From Pararhodobacter sp. CCB-MM2 (GTDB lineage Bacteria > Pseudomonadota > Alphaproteobacteria > Rhodobacterales > Rhodobacteraceae): a stretch of 36,445 bases of DNA. The stretch spans positions 1 through 36,445 of the forward strand of contig NZ_LRRR01000040.1 in assembly GCF_001691415.1 (NCBI RefSeq), given 5' to 3'. The notes below the pieces were generated by a model. It had not been told where the DNA came from and searched no databases. It saw only the letters and a program-made list of their open reading frames with translations. Made by a program: the position numbers and the translations under genes. This document shows positions 21,976-31,794 of this stretch, piece after piece; position 1 is the stretch's first letter; every line of letters begins with the position of its first letter.

Positions 21976-23991
21976 ATGCGCTGGATCCTCAGACTTCTGG
22001 GCGTGGTGCTCGTCCTTGTCATCGTGCTGGTGGGGGCGCTGTTCCTGCTTCCCGCCGACCGCATTGCCAATCTTGCCGCCCGCCAGTTCGAGGCCGCGAC
22101 AGGCCGTGCGCTGACCATCGACGGCGATGTCACCCCGACCTTCTGGCCGGTGCTGGGCGCGCGGGTCGAAGGCGTGACGCTGGCCAACGTTGCCGGCTCC
22201 GACGCCGGGCCGATGCTGGTGGCGGAATCCGTCGATCTTGGCGTGGATCTTGCGCAGCTCATTCAGGGCAACCTCGTGGTGCGCCAGTTCGAGGCCCGCT
22301 CGCCGCAGATCGTGCTGGAACGGGACGCGCTGGGCGTCGGCAACTGGAATTTCGCCGGCGTGGGCGATCAGAACGCCACCACCGCCGAGGCCGGGACACA
22401 GTCGGGCTTGCCGCCGATCATCCTCGATCGGGCGCAGATCATCGGCGCCAGCCTGCGCTATATCGACCGCGCGGCGGGGACGGATGTGACGGTGCAAGGC
22501 GTGACCATCGACCTGACCATGCCCGAGGCCGGCGGCGCCGCCGAGCTGCGCATCGCCGTTGACCGCAATGGCCAGCAGGGCGAAGTCAACGCCCGCCTCG
22601 CCTCGGTCGAGCAGCTGCTGGCCGGTGAGGTCGTGGCCGTCAACGCCTCGATCACCACCGCCGGCGCGACCGGCAGCTTCGAGGGCCGCGCGGGGCTGGA
22701 ACCCGTCGCCGCCGAGGGCCGCCTCAACATCCAGATCGACCGCCTTGCCCCGGCGCTGCAACTGGCCGGCGCCGAGGGCGGCGAACTCTTGCCCGATGCC
22801 GCGCGGCCCCTGTCGCTGGGCGGGCAGCTGACGCTGGCGCCGTCCGGCAGCCTGCATCTGCGCGAGGGCGCGGTGGGCATCGGCTCGAACCGCTTGACGC
22901 TGGCCTTGGACACCACCTTCGATGGCGAGCGTCCGAATATCGCCGGCCAGATCAGCGCCAACTCGCTGGATCTGACGGGCTTTACCGGCGGCGACAACGG
23001 TGCCTCGGCCTCGTCCGGCGGTGCTTCGGGCTGGCCGACCAGCCGTATCGACGCCTCGGCGCTGGGCCTGTTCGACGCGCAGATCGGCCTCACGCTGGGC
23101 CCGGTCAACACCGGCTACGGCATGATCGACGCCACCCGCGCTTCGATCACCATCGACCGCTCCCGCGGGGTGCTGGGCCTGAACGAGGTCCGCGCCTTCG
23201 AGGGCACCTTGTCCGGCGAGCTGGTCGCCAACAATCGCAACGGCCTCTCGGTCGGCGGCACCTTGGCGCTGCGCGACGTGACCCTGCTGTCGCTCCTGCG
23301 CCAGACCGTCGGCTTCGAGCGTCTGACCGGCACCGCCGCCGCCGATCTGCGTTTCCTTGGCTCGGGCGCCTCGGTCGATGCGATCATGCGGTCGCTCGAA
23401 GGGCAGGGCACGCTGCAATTCGGTCAGGGCGAGATCCTCGGGATCGACCTCGCGGCGATGCTGCGCAACCTCGATGCCTCGGCCTTGGGGCAGGGCAGCT
23501 CGACGATCTACAGCTCGATCGGTGCCAGCTTCACCATGGCGGGCGGGGTGCTGTCGAACAGCGACCTCGCGCTGGAAGCGCCGCTGTTCGGCGTTCGCGG
23601 GCAGGGGACGGTGGATCTGGGCGGCCAGACCCTGAACTACCGCGTCACGCCCGAGACGATGCGCAACGCCGAAACCGGCTCGGCCCTGCGCGTGCCGCTG
23701 ATCATCACCGGCCCGTGGTCCGAGCCGCGCTTCCGGCTGGATCTGGAAGGGCTGGCCGAACAGCGCCTGCAGGAAGAGCGCGAGCGTCTGGAAGCCCGCG
23801 CCCGCGAAGAGGTCCAGCGGATCGAGGATCAGGCCCGCGCCCGCGCCGAACAGGAGATCTCCGATCGGCTGGGGGGGGCGCTGGGCGGCAGCGGAACCAA
23901 CGCCGACGGCACCCCGCAATCGCTTGAGGATCAGGCGCGTGATGGCCTGATGCGGCTGCTGGGCGGCGGGCGGCAACAAGCGTCGGAATGA
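21976..23991 (+). CDS. AsmA-family envelope protein
   Basis: The 671-aa protein begins with a single N-terminal transmembrane helix (about 5-27, WILRLLGVVLVLVIVLVGAL). It is followed by the AsmA opening ADRIANLAARQFEAATGRALTIDGDVTPTFWP and, near the C-terminus, the AsmA_2-like block GSGASVDAIMRSLEGQGTLQFGQGEILGIDLAAMLR. The family makes long beta-groove proteins spanning the periplasm, thought to move phospholipids to the outer membrane. The end (about 595-650) is a charged coiled coil rich in Glu, Arg and Gln. The ATG at 21976 has a perfect GGAGGT ribosome binding site. It is divergent from lipid genes plsC/cdsA, which fits a lipid role, and ends directly against the next gene with no gap. 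Confidence 0.88.
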   Translation: MRWILRLLGVVLVLVIVLVGALFLLPADRIANLAARQFEAATGRALTIDGDVTPTFWPVLGARVEGVTLANVAGSDAGPMLVAESVDLGVDLAQLIQGNLVVRQFEARSPQIVLERDALGVGNWNFAGVGDQNATTAEAGTQSGLPPIILDRAQIIGASLRYIDRAAGTDVTVQGVTIDLTMPEAGGAAELRIAVDRNGQQGEVNARLASVEQLLAGEVVAVNASITTAGATGSFEGRAGLEPVAAEGRLNIQIDRLAPALQLAGAEGGELLPDAARPLSLGGQLTLAPSGSLHLREGAVGIGSNRLTLALDTTFDGERPNIAGQISANSLDLTGFTGGDNGASASSGGASGWPTSRIDASALGLFDAQIGLTLGPVNTGYGMIDATRASITIDRSRGVLGLNEVRAFEGTLSGELVANNRNGLSVGGTLALRDVTLLSLLRQTVGFERLTGTAAADLRFLGSGASVDAIMRSLEGQGTLQFGQGEILGIDLAAMLRNLDASALGQGSSTIYSSIGASFTMAGGVLSNSDLALEAPLFGVRGQGTVDLGGQTLNYRVTPETMRNAETGSALRVPLIITGPWSEPRFRLDLEGLAEQRLQEERERLEARAREEVQRIEDQARARAEQEISDRLGGALGGSGTNADGTPQSLEDQARDGLMRLLGGGRQQASE

Positions 23992-25518
23992 TCAATCCAG
24001 CGGTGCGGCGCCTCCGCGCGCCGTGCCGGCCTCGATATAGCGCGCCAGCCGGTCCTCGACGGGCGCGCCGGTCTCAGGCGGGGTGAAGCCGGCGAGACAA
24101 TCCTGCCAGATCGCCGTTGCCCGTTCGGTCGAGGTCTTCTCACCCGCCGCCGTCCAATTGCCGAAGTTCTGCAGATCGGCCACAAGGGGCGGGTAAAAGG
24201 CGGTGGAATAGCGCGCCATCGTGTGCTGGGCGGCGAAGAAATGCCCGGCGGGCGCGACCTCCGCCAAGGCGTCGAACCCCAGCGCGTCGTCATCGGCCTC
24301 GGACCGCGTGCACAGCTCGGCCAGCATCTGCAACGCTTCGACATCGTTGATGAATTTCTCATAGCCGAAGGCCAGACCCCCCTCCAGCCAGCCGGCGGAA
24401 TGGATCATCATCGTCGCATTGGCCATCATTCCGCCCCACAGCCCCATGGTGTTCTCCAGCGCGGCCTGCATGTCGCCGGTGTTCGACGCAGCCCCCGCCG
24501 CCGAGCGCCACGGCAGCCCGACGAACCGCGCCAATTGCCCGGCGCCGACCTGCATCGTCACATGCGAGGGCGTGCCGAAGGCCGGCGCGCCGGATTTCAT
24601 GTCCACATTCGACGAGAACCCGCCGTAGCTGACCGGTGCCCCGGCCCGCGTCATCTGCACCAGCGTGATCGCGGCCAGCGCCTCGGCATGCTGCAAGACC
24701 AGCGCGCCCGCCGGGGTGACAGGCGCCATTGCGCCCGCCAGGCAGAAGGGCGTCACCACCGACATCTGGCCGGCCCGGGCGAAGTCGATCAGCCCTTGTG
24801 CCATCGGGTTGTCCAGCACGCGCGGAGAGTTGGTGTTGATCACCGTGTAAGCCCAGACGCCGTCGCTGAAATCGTCCTCGGACAGGTCGAGGCCGAGGCG
24901 GATCATCTCGAGGCTCTCCTCGATCTGCGCGCGGCCGCGGGCATGCACGAACATCGGCTTGTCGCTGAACGCCATCTGCGCCTGCATGGTCGGATAATGG
25001 CGCAGGGCCGGCGGGACATCCTGCGGCTCGGCCGAAGGGCCCAGGATGTGAATGACGTCGAAACTCTGATGCAGCTTCAGCGTCTCGACATAGCTCTCCA
25101 ACGAGCCGGGCCTGCGCCCGCGGACCCGATCCGTGACATTCGGGCAGCCCGAGCCCGGCGTGAACAGCAGCGTCCCCTCGGCGTAGCGTTGCTCTCGCGC
25201 GGGATTGGCCGCCCGCAGCCGGATCTCACGCGGGGCCGAGGCCAGCGCCGCCGTCACCATGTCGCGCCCGATGAAGACCATCTCGCCCTCGACCCGTGCG
25301 CCCGCCGCCTGCAGGATCGCGCGGGCCTCGGGCAACAGGACCTTCATCCCCAGCTCTTCCAAGACGCGCAGGGCGGTGTCGTGCATCGCCGCCACCCGGT
25401 CCTCGGAGAAGACCTGCTGCGGCGTGAAGGGATGGGAAAGCTGGCGGTAGTTCGGCTGCCGCACCGGCGCCGTCTGATTACCGCGACGGCGCGTGCGGGA
25501 ACGGGTCTGCGTGTCCAT
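23992..25518 (-). CDS. Trimethylamine-methyltransferase (MttB) family protein, non-pyrrolysine type
   Basis: The 508-aa protein belongs to the MttB superfamily (PF06253), with conserved stretches GMKVLLPEARAILQAAGARVEG, FTPGSGCPNV, FVHARGRAQ, GAGQLARFVGLPWRSA and GGLAFGYEKFINDVEALQM. The frame has no in-frame TAG, so it lacks the pyrrolysine of true trimethylamine MttB. Non-Pyl members include glycine betaine:corrinoid methyltransferase (MtgB), and Rhodobacteraceae carry many paralogues, mostly uncharacterised. No corrinoid protein gene is adjacent, so the methyl acceptor is unknown. A TetR-type gene lies 27 bp upstream on the same strand. It converges on the AsmA-family gene with no bases between the two stops and no terminator. 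Confidence 0.85.
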   Translation of the reverse strand: MDTQTRSRTRRRGNQTAPVRQPNYRQLSHPFTPQQVFSEDRVAAMHDTALRVLEELGMKVLLPEARAILQAAGARVEGEMVFIGRDMVTAALASAPREIRLRAANPAREQRYAEGTLLFTPGSGCPNVTDRVRGRRPGSLESYVETLKLHQSFDVIHILGPSAEPQDVPPALRHYPTMQAQMAFSDKPMFVHARGRAQIEESLEMIRLGLDLSEDDFSDGVWAYTVINTNSPRVLDNPMAQGLIDFARAGQMSVVTPFCLAGAMAPVTPAGALVLQHAEALAAITLVQMTRAGAPVSYGGFSSNVDMKSGAPAFGTPSHVTMQVGAGQLARFVGLPWRSAAGAASNTGDMQAALENTMGLWGGMMANATMMIHSAGWLEGGLAFGYEKFINDVEALQMLAELCTRSEADDDALGFDALAEVAPAGHFFAAQHTMARYSTAFYPPLVADLQNFGNWTAAGEKTSTERATAIWQDCLAGFTPPETGAPVEDRLARYIEAGTARGGAAPLD

Positions 25519-25526
25519 AGGCCTCT

Positions 25527-25541
25527 CCTGCTGTCAGCAGG
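25527..25541 (-). promoter_or_regulatory. Palindrome over the ribosome binding site between tetR and the mttB-family gene
   Basis: cctgctgtcagcagg is a perfect 7-bp inverted repeat around one base, filling the 27-bp spacer. Its right arm on the minus strand contributes the AGGAG that serves the ATG at 25518. It could be a small operator or an RNA hairpin that hides the ribosome binding site. Confidence 0.4.
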
Positions 25542-25545
25542 GAGG

Positions 25546-26223
25546 TTACGGATTCCGTACAGACCTGTCCATTTGTTTCCGCAGGCTCTCGTTGGCCAGA
25601 TCCAGCTCGGCATCCGAGGGGGATTTGCCGGTCAGACAGGTCAGGTAATCGCGTCCGCGGGACATGCGCAGGGCCTCGCTTTCCCCCTGATCTAGGATCG
25701 CGTAGCCAATCTGGGTGAAATAGACGATCCGCGCGCGGACATCGGCCTCGGACTGGGCATAGCCATGGCGCAGGAACATCTCGGCCAGCGCCTCGATCCG
25801 GGCGTCATCCGAGGCGCGCAGCCGGGTGGCGACCTTGGCATCCTTGCGCGCCCAGCCCCGGACGGCAAAATCCAGCGCGGTATCGAAGCCGCCCTCGGCC
25901 TCCCAGCTGGCATAGAGCCGGGCGAGGGCCTCGGTGATCGTGCCGGACGGGAGGCGCGTCGCCTCGATCAAAGCGGCGGTGTTGGTGGCCTGCCAATGGG
26001 CCAGCAGGGCATCCAGCAACTCGGCCCGGTTCTTGAAGAACCAGTAGAAGCTGGAGCGCGCGCAATCGAGCTGCTCCGCCAGCGCGAGGATCTTCACGCT
26101 GTCGACCCCCTCGGCGATCAACAGGGCCAGCGCGGCCTGCATCCAGTCCTCGCGCGTGGTGCGGCCGGGGCCGCGCGTCTTGCGGCCGTCGGTATCGTCG
26201 GCGGCGGGATCGGAAGGGGACAT
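25546..26223 (-). CDS. TetR/AcrR-family transcriptional regulator
   Basis: The 225-aa protein has a TetR N-terminal HTH domain at about residues 28-75 (REDWMQAALALLIAEGVDSVKILALAEQLDCARSSFYWFFKNRAELL), followed by a helical ligand domain. It lies directly upstream of the mttB-family gene on the same strand, so it probably governs that gene and its own expression. The ligand is unknown, with a methylated amine or betaine as a guess from context. The ATG at 26223 is preferred over a TTG at 26244. Confidence 0.88.
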   Translation of the reverse strand: MSPSDPAADDTDGRKTRGPGRTTREDWMQAALALLIAEGVDSVKILALAEQLDCARSSFYWFFKNRAELLDALLAHWQATNTAALIEATRLPSGTITEALARLYASWEAEGGFDTALDFAVRGWARKDAKVATRLRASDDARIEALAEMFLRHGYAQSEADVRARIVYFTQIGYAILDQGESEALRMSRGRDYLTCLTGKSPSDAELDLANESLRKQMDRSVRNP

Positions 26224-26289
26224 GGAAGGGCCTTGCGGTGACAATGTCGCGCCAGACTAGGGGCAGGGCGGCGCGGCCACAACCCGGCC

Positions 26290-27852
26290 TCAGCGTTTCA
26301 TCGCCGCCAGTTCCGCGCGCATCGCCTGCAGGCGCTGCATCACTTGGTAGTCGCGCTCATAGGCCGCGCGACGCTGGGGATCAGGGGTCAGAACCTTGCC
26401 CAGTCGCGTCATGGCGCGGGCGGCGGCGGGCAGGTCGGGGTACAGCCCGGCGGCCGAAGCGGCGGCAATGGCCGTGCCCAGAAGCACCACGTCCTCGGCC
26501 TCGGGGCGCATGACCGGCAGGCCCGTCACATCGGCGAACAGCTGCTTGAGCAGCGTCGTACGCGCCAGCCCCCCGGCGATGGTCAGGGCGGGGGCGCCGC
26601 CTTCGGGCGTGACCTGCGCCACGATCTGGCGCACCCCGAGGGCCAAGGCCACCGCGGTCCGCCAATACAGCGCGCAGAGCGCGTCGAAGCTGCGGTCCAG
26701 CGACAACCCGCTGACCAGCGCGCGGGCCGAGGGGTCGGACAGGGGTGAGCGGTTGCCACTGAAATCCGGAAGCACGTCCAGATGCGCGCCGAAGGCCGGG
26801 CCCTGTTCGGCCAACAACTCCGCGATCCGGGCGAGGACCTCGGCATGGCCGGGGCGCGGGGCGCCGTCGGAGGGCCAGCGCGCCAGCACCCATTCCAGCG
26901 CGGCCCCGGCCGAGGTCTGCCCCCCTTCCGAGGTCCACCAACCCGGCAGCACCGTGTCGCGCGATGGCCCCCAGATGCCGGGGGCGAACAGCGGCTCGGG
27001 CGTCAGGGCCATGATGCAGTTCGAGGTGCCGGCGATCAGCGTCAGGCTGGCCCGGCGCGCCCCGTCGGCGTTCAACCCGACCGTGCCGAGCGCACCGGCA
27101 TAGGCGTCGATCAGCCCCGCAGCGACGGGAAGGCCCGCGGGCAGGCCGAGGGCCTCGGCCGCCGCGGTGGTCAATGTGCCGACCGGCTGACCCATGGGCG
27201 CGGCGCGGTCCGGCAGGGCGGCCTGCGCGCGCAGGTCCTCCAGCCCGACCTGCGCGAGGAAATCGTCCTGCCAGCCGCCATGCTCGGGCAGATAGGCCCA
27301 TTTAGCCGCCAGCGCGCAGGCCGAGGCCGCGGCGGCCCCGGTGGCGCACTCGGTCAGGTGGTCGCAGAGGTCTCGGGCCGAGCCGAGGCGCGCCCACAGG
27401 TCGGGACGCTGGCGTTTCAGCCACATCAGCTTCGGCGTCTGCATCTCGGGCGACATCGAGCCGCCCAGATGGTCGATCAGCCGATGCCCGGTCGCCGTGC
27501 AGTCCGCGGCCTCGGCCACGGCGCGATGGTCGAACCAGGCGATCGTATCGCGCCCCTCGGGGCCCAAGGGGAGGGGGGCGCCGTCCCGGTCGCGCAGCAC
27601 CAGCGAACAGGTTGCGTCCAGGGCCAGCCCAGCGACCGAGGCCGGGTCGATCCGGGCCTCGGCCAGCGCGGCACGGGTGGCACGGCACACCGCCTGCCAG
27701 ATCTGATCGGCGGCGTATTCCCCGCCTTGCTGCGGCCCTTCATGCAAATCGAGCGGCGCCACCGCCCGCGCCAGCATCGCGCCGGCAGGGTCAAAAACCC
27801 CGGCCCGGGCACTGCGTGTGCCCACATCGACGGCCAGCAAATACGACGGCAT
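26290..27852 (-). CDS. FGGY-family carbohydrate kinase, D-ribulokinase-like
   Basis: The 520-aa protein has both FGGY actin-fold domains: phosphate-binding LLAVDVGTRSARAGVFD (D9, G11, T12) at the start and the C-terminal TIAGGLARTTLLKQLFADVTGLPV segment. The motifs AWFDHRA, GGSMSPEMQTPKLMWLKR and the tail VMRPEAEDVVLLGTAIAA are closest to the D-ribulokinase (FGGY/YDR109C) branch rather than xylulokinase. In a polyol operon it would phosphorylate a ketopentose made by the dehydrogenases. The ATG at 27852 (GGTGGAG upstream) was chosen; a GTG three codons earlier is possible. It is the last gene of the smo operon, 11 nt after the HAD gene. Confidence 0.88.
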   Translation of the reverse strand: MPSYLLAVDVGTRSARAGVFDPAGAMLARAVAPLDLHEGPQQGGEYAADQIWQAVCRATRAALAEARIDPASVAGLALDATCSLVLRDRDGAPLPLGPEGRDTIAWFDHRAVAEAADCTATGHRLIDHLGGSMSPEMQTPKLMWLKRQRPDLWARLGSARDLCDHLTECATGAAAASACALAAKWAYLPEHGGWQDDFLAQVGLEDLRAQAALPDRAAPMGQPVGTLTTAAAEALGLPAGLPVAAGLIDAYAGALGTVGLNADGARRASLTLIAGTSNCIMALTPEPLFAPGIWGPSRDTVLPGWWTSEGGQTSAGAALEWVLARWPSDGAPRPGHAEVLARIAELLAEQGPAFGAHLDVLPDFSGNRSPLSDPSARALVSGLSLDRSFDALCALYWRTAVALALGVRQIVAQVTPEGGAPALTIAGGLARTTLLKQLFADVTGLPVMRPEAEDVVLLGTAIAAASAAGLYPDLPAAARAMTRLGKVLTPDPQRRAAYERDYQVMQRLQAMRAELAAMKR

Positions 27853-27863
27853 GCGCTCCACCC

Positions 27864-28538
27864 TCAGGCGCCACCCCGTACCAGTGCAGGGAGATCCGCC
27901 ATGGCGCTGATGATGGCCATCGGGGCAAGATTTTCAACACTTTGTCGCAGATTAGCCGGTCCGGCATGCGCGCCACCGATGTAACCCACCGCCCGCATGC
28001 CCGCCGCACGGGCCGCCCGCAGCCCGGCCGGGCTGTCCTCGATCACCAGACATTCCTCGGGCGCGACACCCATCTCGCGCGCGGCATGAAGGAAGAGGTC
28101 CGGCGCCGGTTTGCCGTTCTTCACCATCGTCGCGCTGAAAATATACGGGTCGAAGAAGGGCAGCAGCCCCGTCACCCGCAAGGACAGCCGAATGCGGTCA
28201 GGCTGGCTGGACGAGGCGACACAGACCGGCACATCCAGCGCCGCGATCGCCTCGGCCACGCCTCGCGTCGGTTTCAATTCCGTCTCGAACCGTGCCAGCA
28301 GGCGTTGGCGCATCCGGGCCAGCATCTCGGGCGTCATCTCGACCCCGCGCTCGCGCTTCAGCCAGTCCACGACCGAACCCAGCGATTTGCCCAGAAACTC
28401 CTGATAGCCCGTCGCCGTATCCAGCGTGCAGCCAGCCTCGGCCAGCACGTCCAGCATGACTTCCAACGACAGGGGCTCGCTGTCCACGAGGACCCCGTCG
28501 CAGTCGAAGATCACCAGAGAGGGCGTGCCTGTCTCCAT
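27864..28538 (-). CDS. HAD-family hydrolase (beta-phosphoglucomutase/sugar phosphatase-like)
   Basis: The 224-aa HAD hydrolase has motif I FDCDGVLVDSE (D12 nucleophile, D14), motif II VASSS (about 107-111), motif III lysine in KNGKPAPD (K143) and motif IV IEDSPAG (E167, D168). This is the subfamily of beta-phosphoglucomutase, sugar-phosphate phosphatases and YqaB-like enzymes. It sits between mtlK and the FGGY kinase in the polyol operon, so a sugar-phosphate is the likely substrate. The ATG at 28538, 4 nt after the mtlK stop, was chosen because HAD homology starts at once. Confidence 0.87.
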   Translation of the reverse strand: METGTPSLVIFDCDGVLVDSEPLSLEVMLDVLAEAGCTLDTATGYQEFLGKSLGSVVDWLKRERGVEMTPEMLARMRQRLLARFETELKPTRGVAEAIAALDVPVCVASSSQPDRIRLSLRVTGLLPFFDPYIFSATMVKNGKPAPDLFLHAAREMGVAPEECLVIEDSPAGLRAARAAGMRAVGYIGGAHAGPANLRQSVENLAPMAIISAMADLPALVRGGA

Positions 28539-28542
28539 CCCG

Positions 28543-30012
28543 TCAGCCGGCGATATAGCGTTGCAAGGTGGCGGCGGTGCCGTTTTCCCACAGGCTGTGC
28601 AGCCAATGGGCGAAGCGCTGGGCGAAGCCGGCATGCGCGGCCAGATCGCCGTAGATCGCCTCCTGCTCCAGCCAGGCCTGCGGACGGCGCCGCGCCTGTT
28701 GGGCGACGGGCACCAGCTTGTCCCAATTGGGGTCGTTGGCTTCGATCACCGCGCCGCTGTCGGTGGTCCCGGCGCAATACCGGGCCCAGAGCGCACATTC
28801 CAGCGCGAGGCCGTCATAAGTGCCGCCATGGGCGATGGCGTCGCGCAGGGTCGGGATGATGAATTTTGGCTGCCGGTTCGAGCCGTCGAGGCAGAGCCTG
28901 CGGATCGTGTCGCCGATCTTGGGGTTCGAGAAGCGCCGCTCGATCAGGTCGAAATAAGCGGGCAGCTCGGTATCCGGGACGGGCGGCACCTGCGGGATGA
29001 TCTCGGTCTCCTCGATCTTCCGAAGGAAGCCGCGCACGAGGGGATGCTCCATCGCCTCATGGACGAAATGGATATCCATCAGCCCGGCCGGATAGGCGAT
29101 GACCGCGTGGCCACCGTTGAGGATGCGCAGCTTCATCAGCTCGAAGGGCGCTACATCCGCGACGAATTGCGCGCCGACAGCCTCGAAAGCGGGGCGGCCG
29201 GTGGGGAAATGGTCCTCGAGCACCCATTGCACGAAGCCCTCGCAGAAGACGGGCCAACCGTCCTCGATGCCGAAGTCATCCGCGGCAATGGCGCGCTCGC
29301 GGTCGGTGGTGGCCGGGGTGATGCGGTCGACCATGGCGTTGGGGAAGGCCACGTTCGCGGCGATCCAGTCGGCAAAATCGGGGTCCGAGAGGCGGGCGAG
29401 ACCGCAGAGCGCGTTCTTCGTCACCACGCCGTTGTGGGGGATGTTGTCGCAGCACATGACGGTGAAGGGCTGAAGGCCAGCGTCACGGCGCGCCTTCAGG
29501 GCCTGGATCATCATGCCGAAGGCGGTCTTGGGGGCCTCCGGATTGGCGGCGTCGGCGGCGATAGCGGGGTGGGTCGGGTCGAACTTGTCCTTGGAGTCAA
29601 GGAAATAGCCGCCCTCGGTGATCGTCAGCGAGACGATGCGGATATCGGCCTCGCTCATCCGCGCGATGATCGCCCCGGCATTGGCGGGTTCGATATAGTC
29701 GATCATCGAGCCCAGCACGCGGGCCTCGGAATGGGTGGCTTCCTGCTCGACCAGCGTGGTCAGCCAGTCCTGCTTCGCCAGAACCTCGCGGCCCCGGCGT
29801 TCGCCCTCGAAGACGCCCGCGCCGACCAGGGCCCAATCGAGGCTCTGGCCCTGATTGAACAGCCGGTCGAGATACATCGCCTGATGCGCGCGGTGAAAGT
29901 TGCCGACGCCGAAATGCAGGATCCCGGCCGAGAGGCTTTCGCGCGCATAGACCGGCGTCGCGACGCCCTCGGGCAGGGAGGAGAGAGTGGTAAGGGAGAG
30001 GGGAGTGGCCAT
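28543..30012 (-). CDS. mtlK: Mannitol 2-dehydrogenase
   Basis: The 489-aa protein is a long-chain polyol dehydrogenase. It has an N-terminal Rossmann domain beginning ILHFGVGNFHRAHQA and the catalytic signature KLRILNGGH (K294, N299, H302) with N190 in MCCDN, matching the Lys/Asn/His set of Pseudomonas mannitol 2-dehydrogenase almost position for position. It oxidises D-mannitol to D-fructose with NAD and usually also D-arabitol to D-xylulose. It starts one base after the smoS stop and is part of the smo operon, in the order known from Rhodobacter sphaeroides. Confidence 0.94.
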   Translation of the reverse strand: MATPLSLTTLSSLPEGVATPVYARESLSAGILHFGVGNFHRAHQAMYLDRLFNQGQSLDWALVGAGVFEGERRGREVLAKQDWLTTLVEQEATHSEARVLGSMIDYIEPANAGAIIARMSEADIRIVSLTITEGGYFLDSKDKFDPTHPAIAADAANPEAPKTAFGMMIQALKARRDAGLQPFTVMCCDNIPHNGVVTKNALCGLARLSDPDFADWIAANVAFPNAMVDRITPATTDRERAIAADDFGIEDGWPVFCEGFVQWVLEDHFPTGRPAFEAVGAQFVADVAPFELMKLRILNGGHAVIAYPAGLMDIHFVHEAMEHPLVRGFLRKIEETEIIPQVPPVPDTELPAYFDLIERRFSNPKIGDTIRRLCLDGSNRQPKFIIPTLRDAIAHGGTYDGLALECALWARYCAGTTDSGAVIEANDPNWDKLVPVAQQARRRPQAWLEQEAIYGDLAAHAGFAQRFAHWLHSLWENGTAATLQRYIAG

Positions 30013-30013
30013 A

Positions 30014-30777
30014 TCAGCTCATCCAGTTTCCGCCGTCGACATTGTAGGTCTGGGCGACGATGTAATCGGCCTCGGGGGAGGCCAGGAAAACGGCCATGCC
30101 GGTCAGGTCCTCGGCCCTGCCCATGCGGCCATGGGGGACGGCCTCGCCGACTTCACGCTTCTTCTGGCCGGGGGCTTTCCCCTCGTATTTCGCGAAGAAG
30201 GCGTCGACGCCGTCCCAATGCTCGCCATCGACCACGCCGGGCGCGATGGCATTGACGTTGATGCCGTGCTTGATCAGATCGAGCCCCGCCGATTGCGTGA
30301 GGCTGATGACCGCGGCCTTGGTGGCGCAGTAGACCGCCACCAGAGCCTCGCCGCGACGGCCGGCCTGTGAGGCCATGTTGATGATCTTGCCGCCCGTGCC
30401 CTGGGCGATCATCTGCTTCGCCGCCGCCTGCAGCGTGAACAGGGTGCCCGCCACGTTGACCGAGAAGACGCGGTCGTAATCGGCGCGCGTGATCTCGACG
30501 ATGGGGGCGGCGGTGAAGAGGGCGGCGTTGTTGATGAGGATGTCGAGGCCCCCCATCAGCGCCACGGCCTCGGCCACGCCTGCTTCAATGGAAGCCGGGT
30601 CCGTCACGTCCATCCGCACCGCGCGCGCGCCGATCGCCTCGGCCGAGGCTGTCGCCCGGTCGAGGTCGATATCCGCGATCACCACCTCGGCGCCCTCGGC
30701 CCGATAGGCCGTGGCGAAGGCAAGCCCGATGCCACGGGCCGCCCCGGTGATCAAAGCGCGCTTGCCAGCCAGTCGGG

Positions 30778-30781
<4 letters not shown>
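30014..30781 (-). CDS. smoS: Sorbitol dehydrogenase (SDR family)
   Basis: The 255-aa short-chain dehydrogenase has TGAARGIG (12-19), NNAA (84-87), S138, Y151-xxx-K155, and the region NVNAIAPGVVDGEHWDGVD. This region and the tail DYIVAQTYNVDGGNWMS are, from memory, nearly the same as R. sphaeroides SmoS. It oxidises D-glucitol to D-fructose and galactitol to tagatose with NAD. It overlaps smoK by 4 bp and is followed at once by mtlK. Confidence 0.95.
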
Positions 30782-31782
<1,001 letters not shown>

Positions 31783-31794
31783 GTTCTCAGTTCC

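Noticed and set aside
21835..23979. A 714-codon open frame on the minus strand, opposite the AsmA-family gene
   Set aside because: It is rich in Ala, Gly, Arg, Gln and His with no recognisable domain, as expected of an antisense frame in GC-rich DNA. The plus-strand gene has a perfect ribosome binding site and clear AsmA similarity.
28426..30255. A 609-codon plus-strand frame opposite mtlK and smoS
   Set aside because: It spans several recognised minus-strand genes and their boundaries; no domain is visible.
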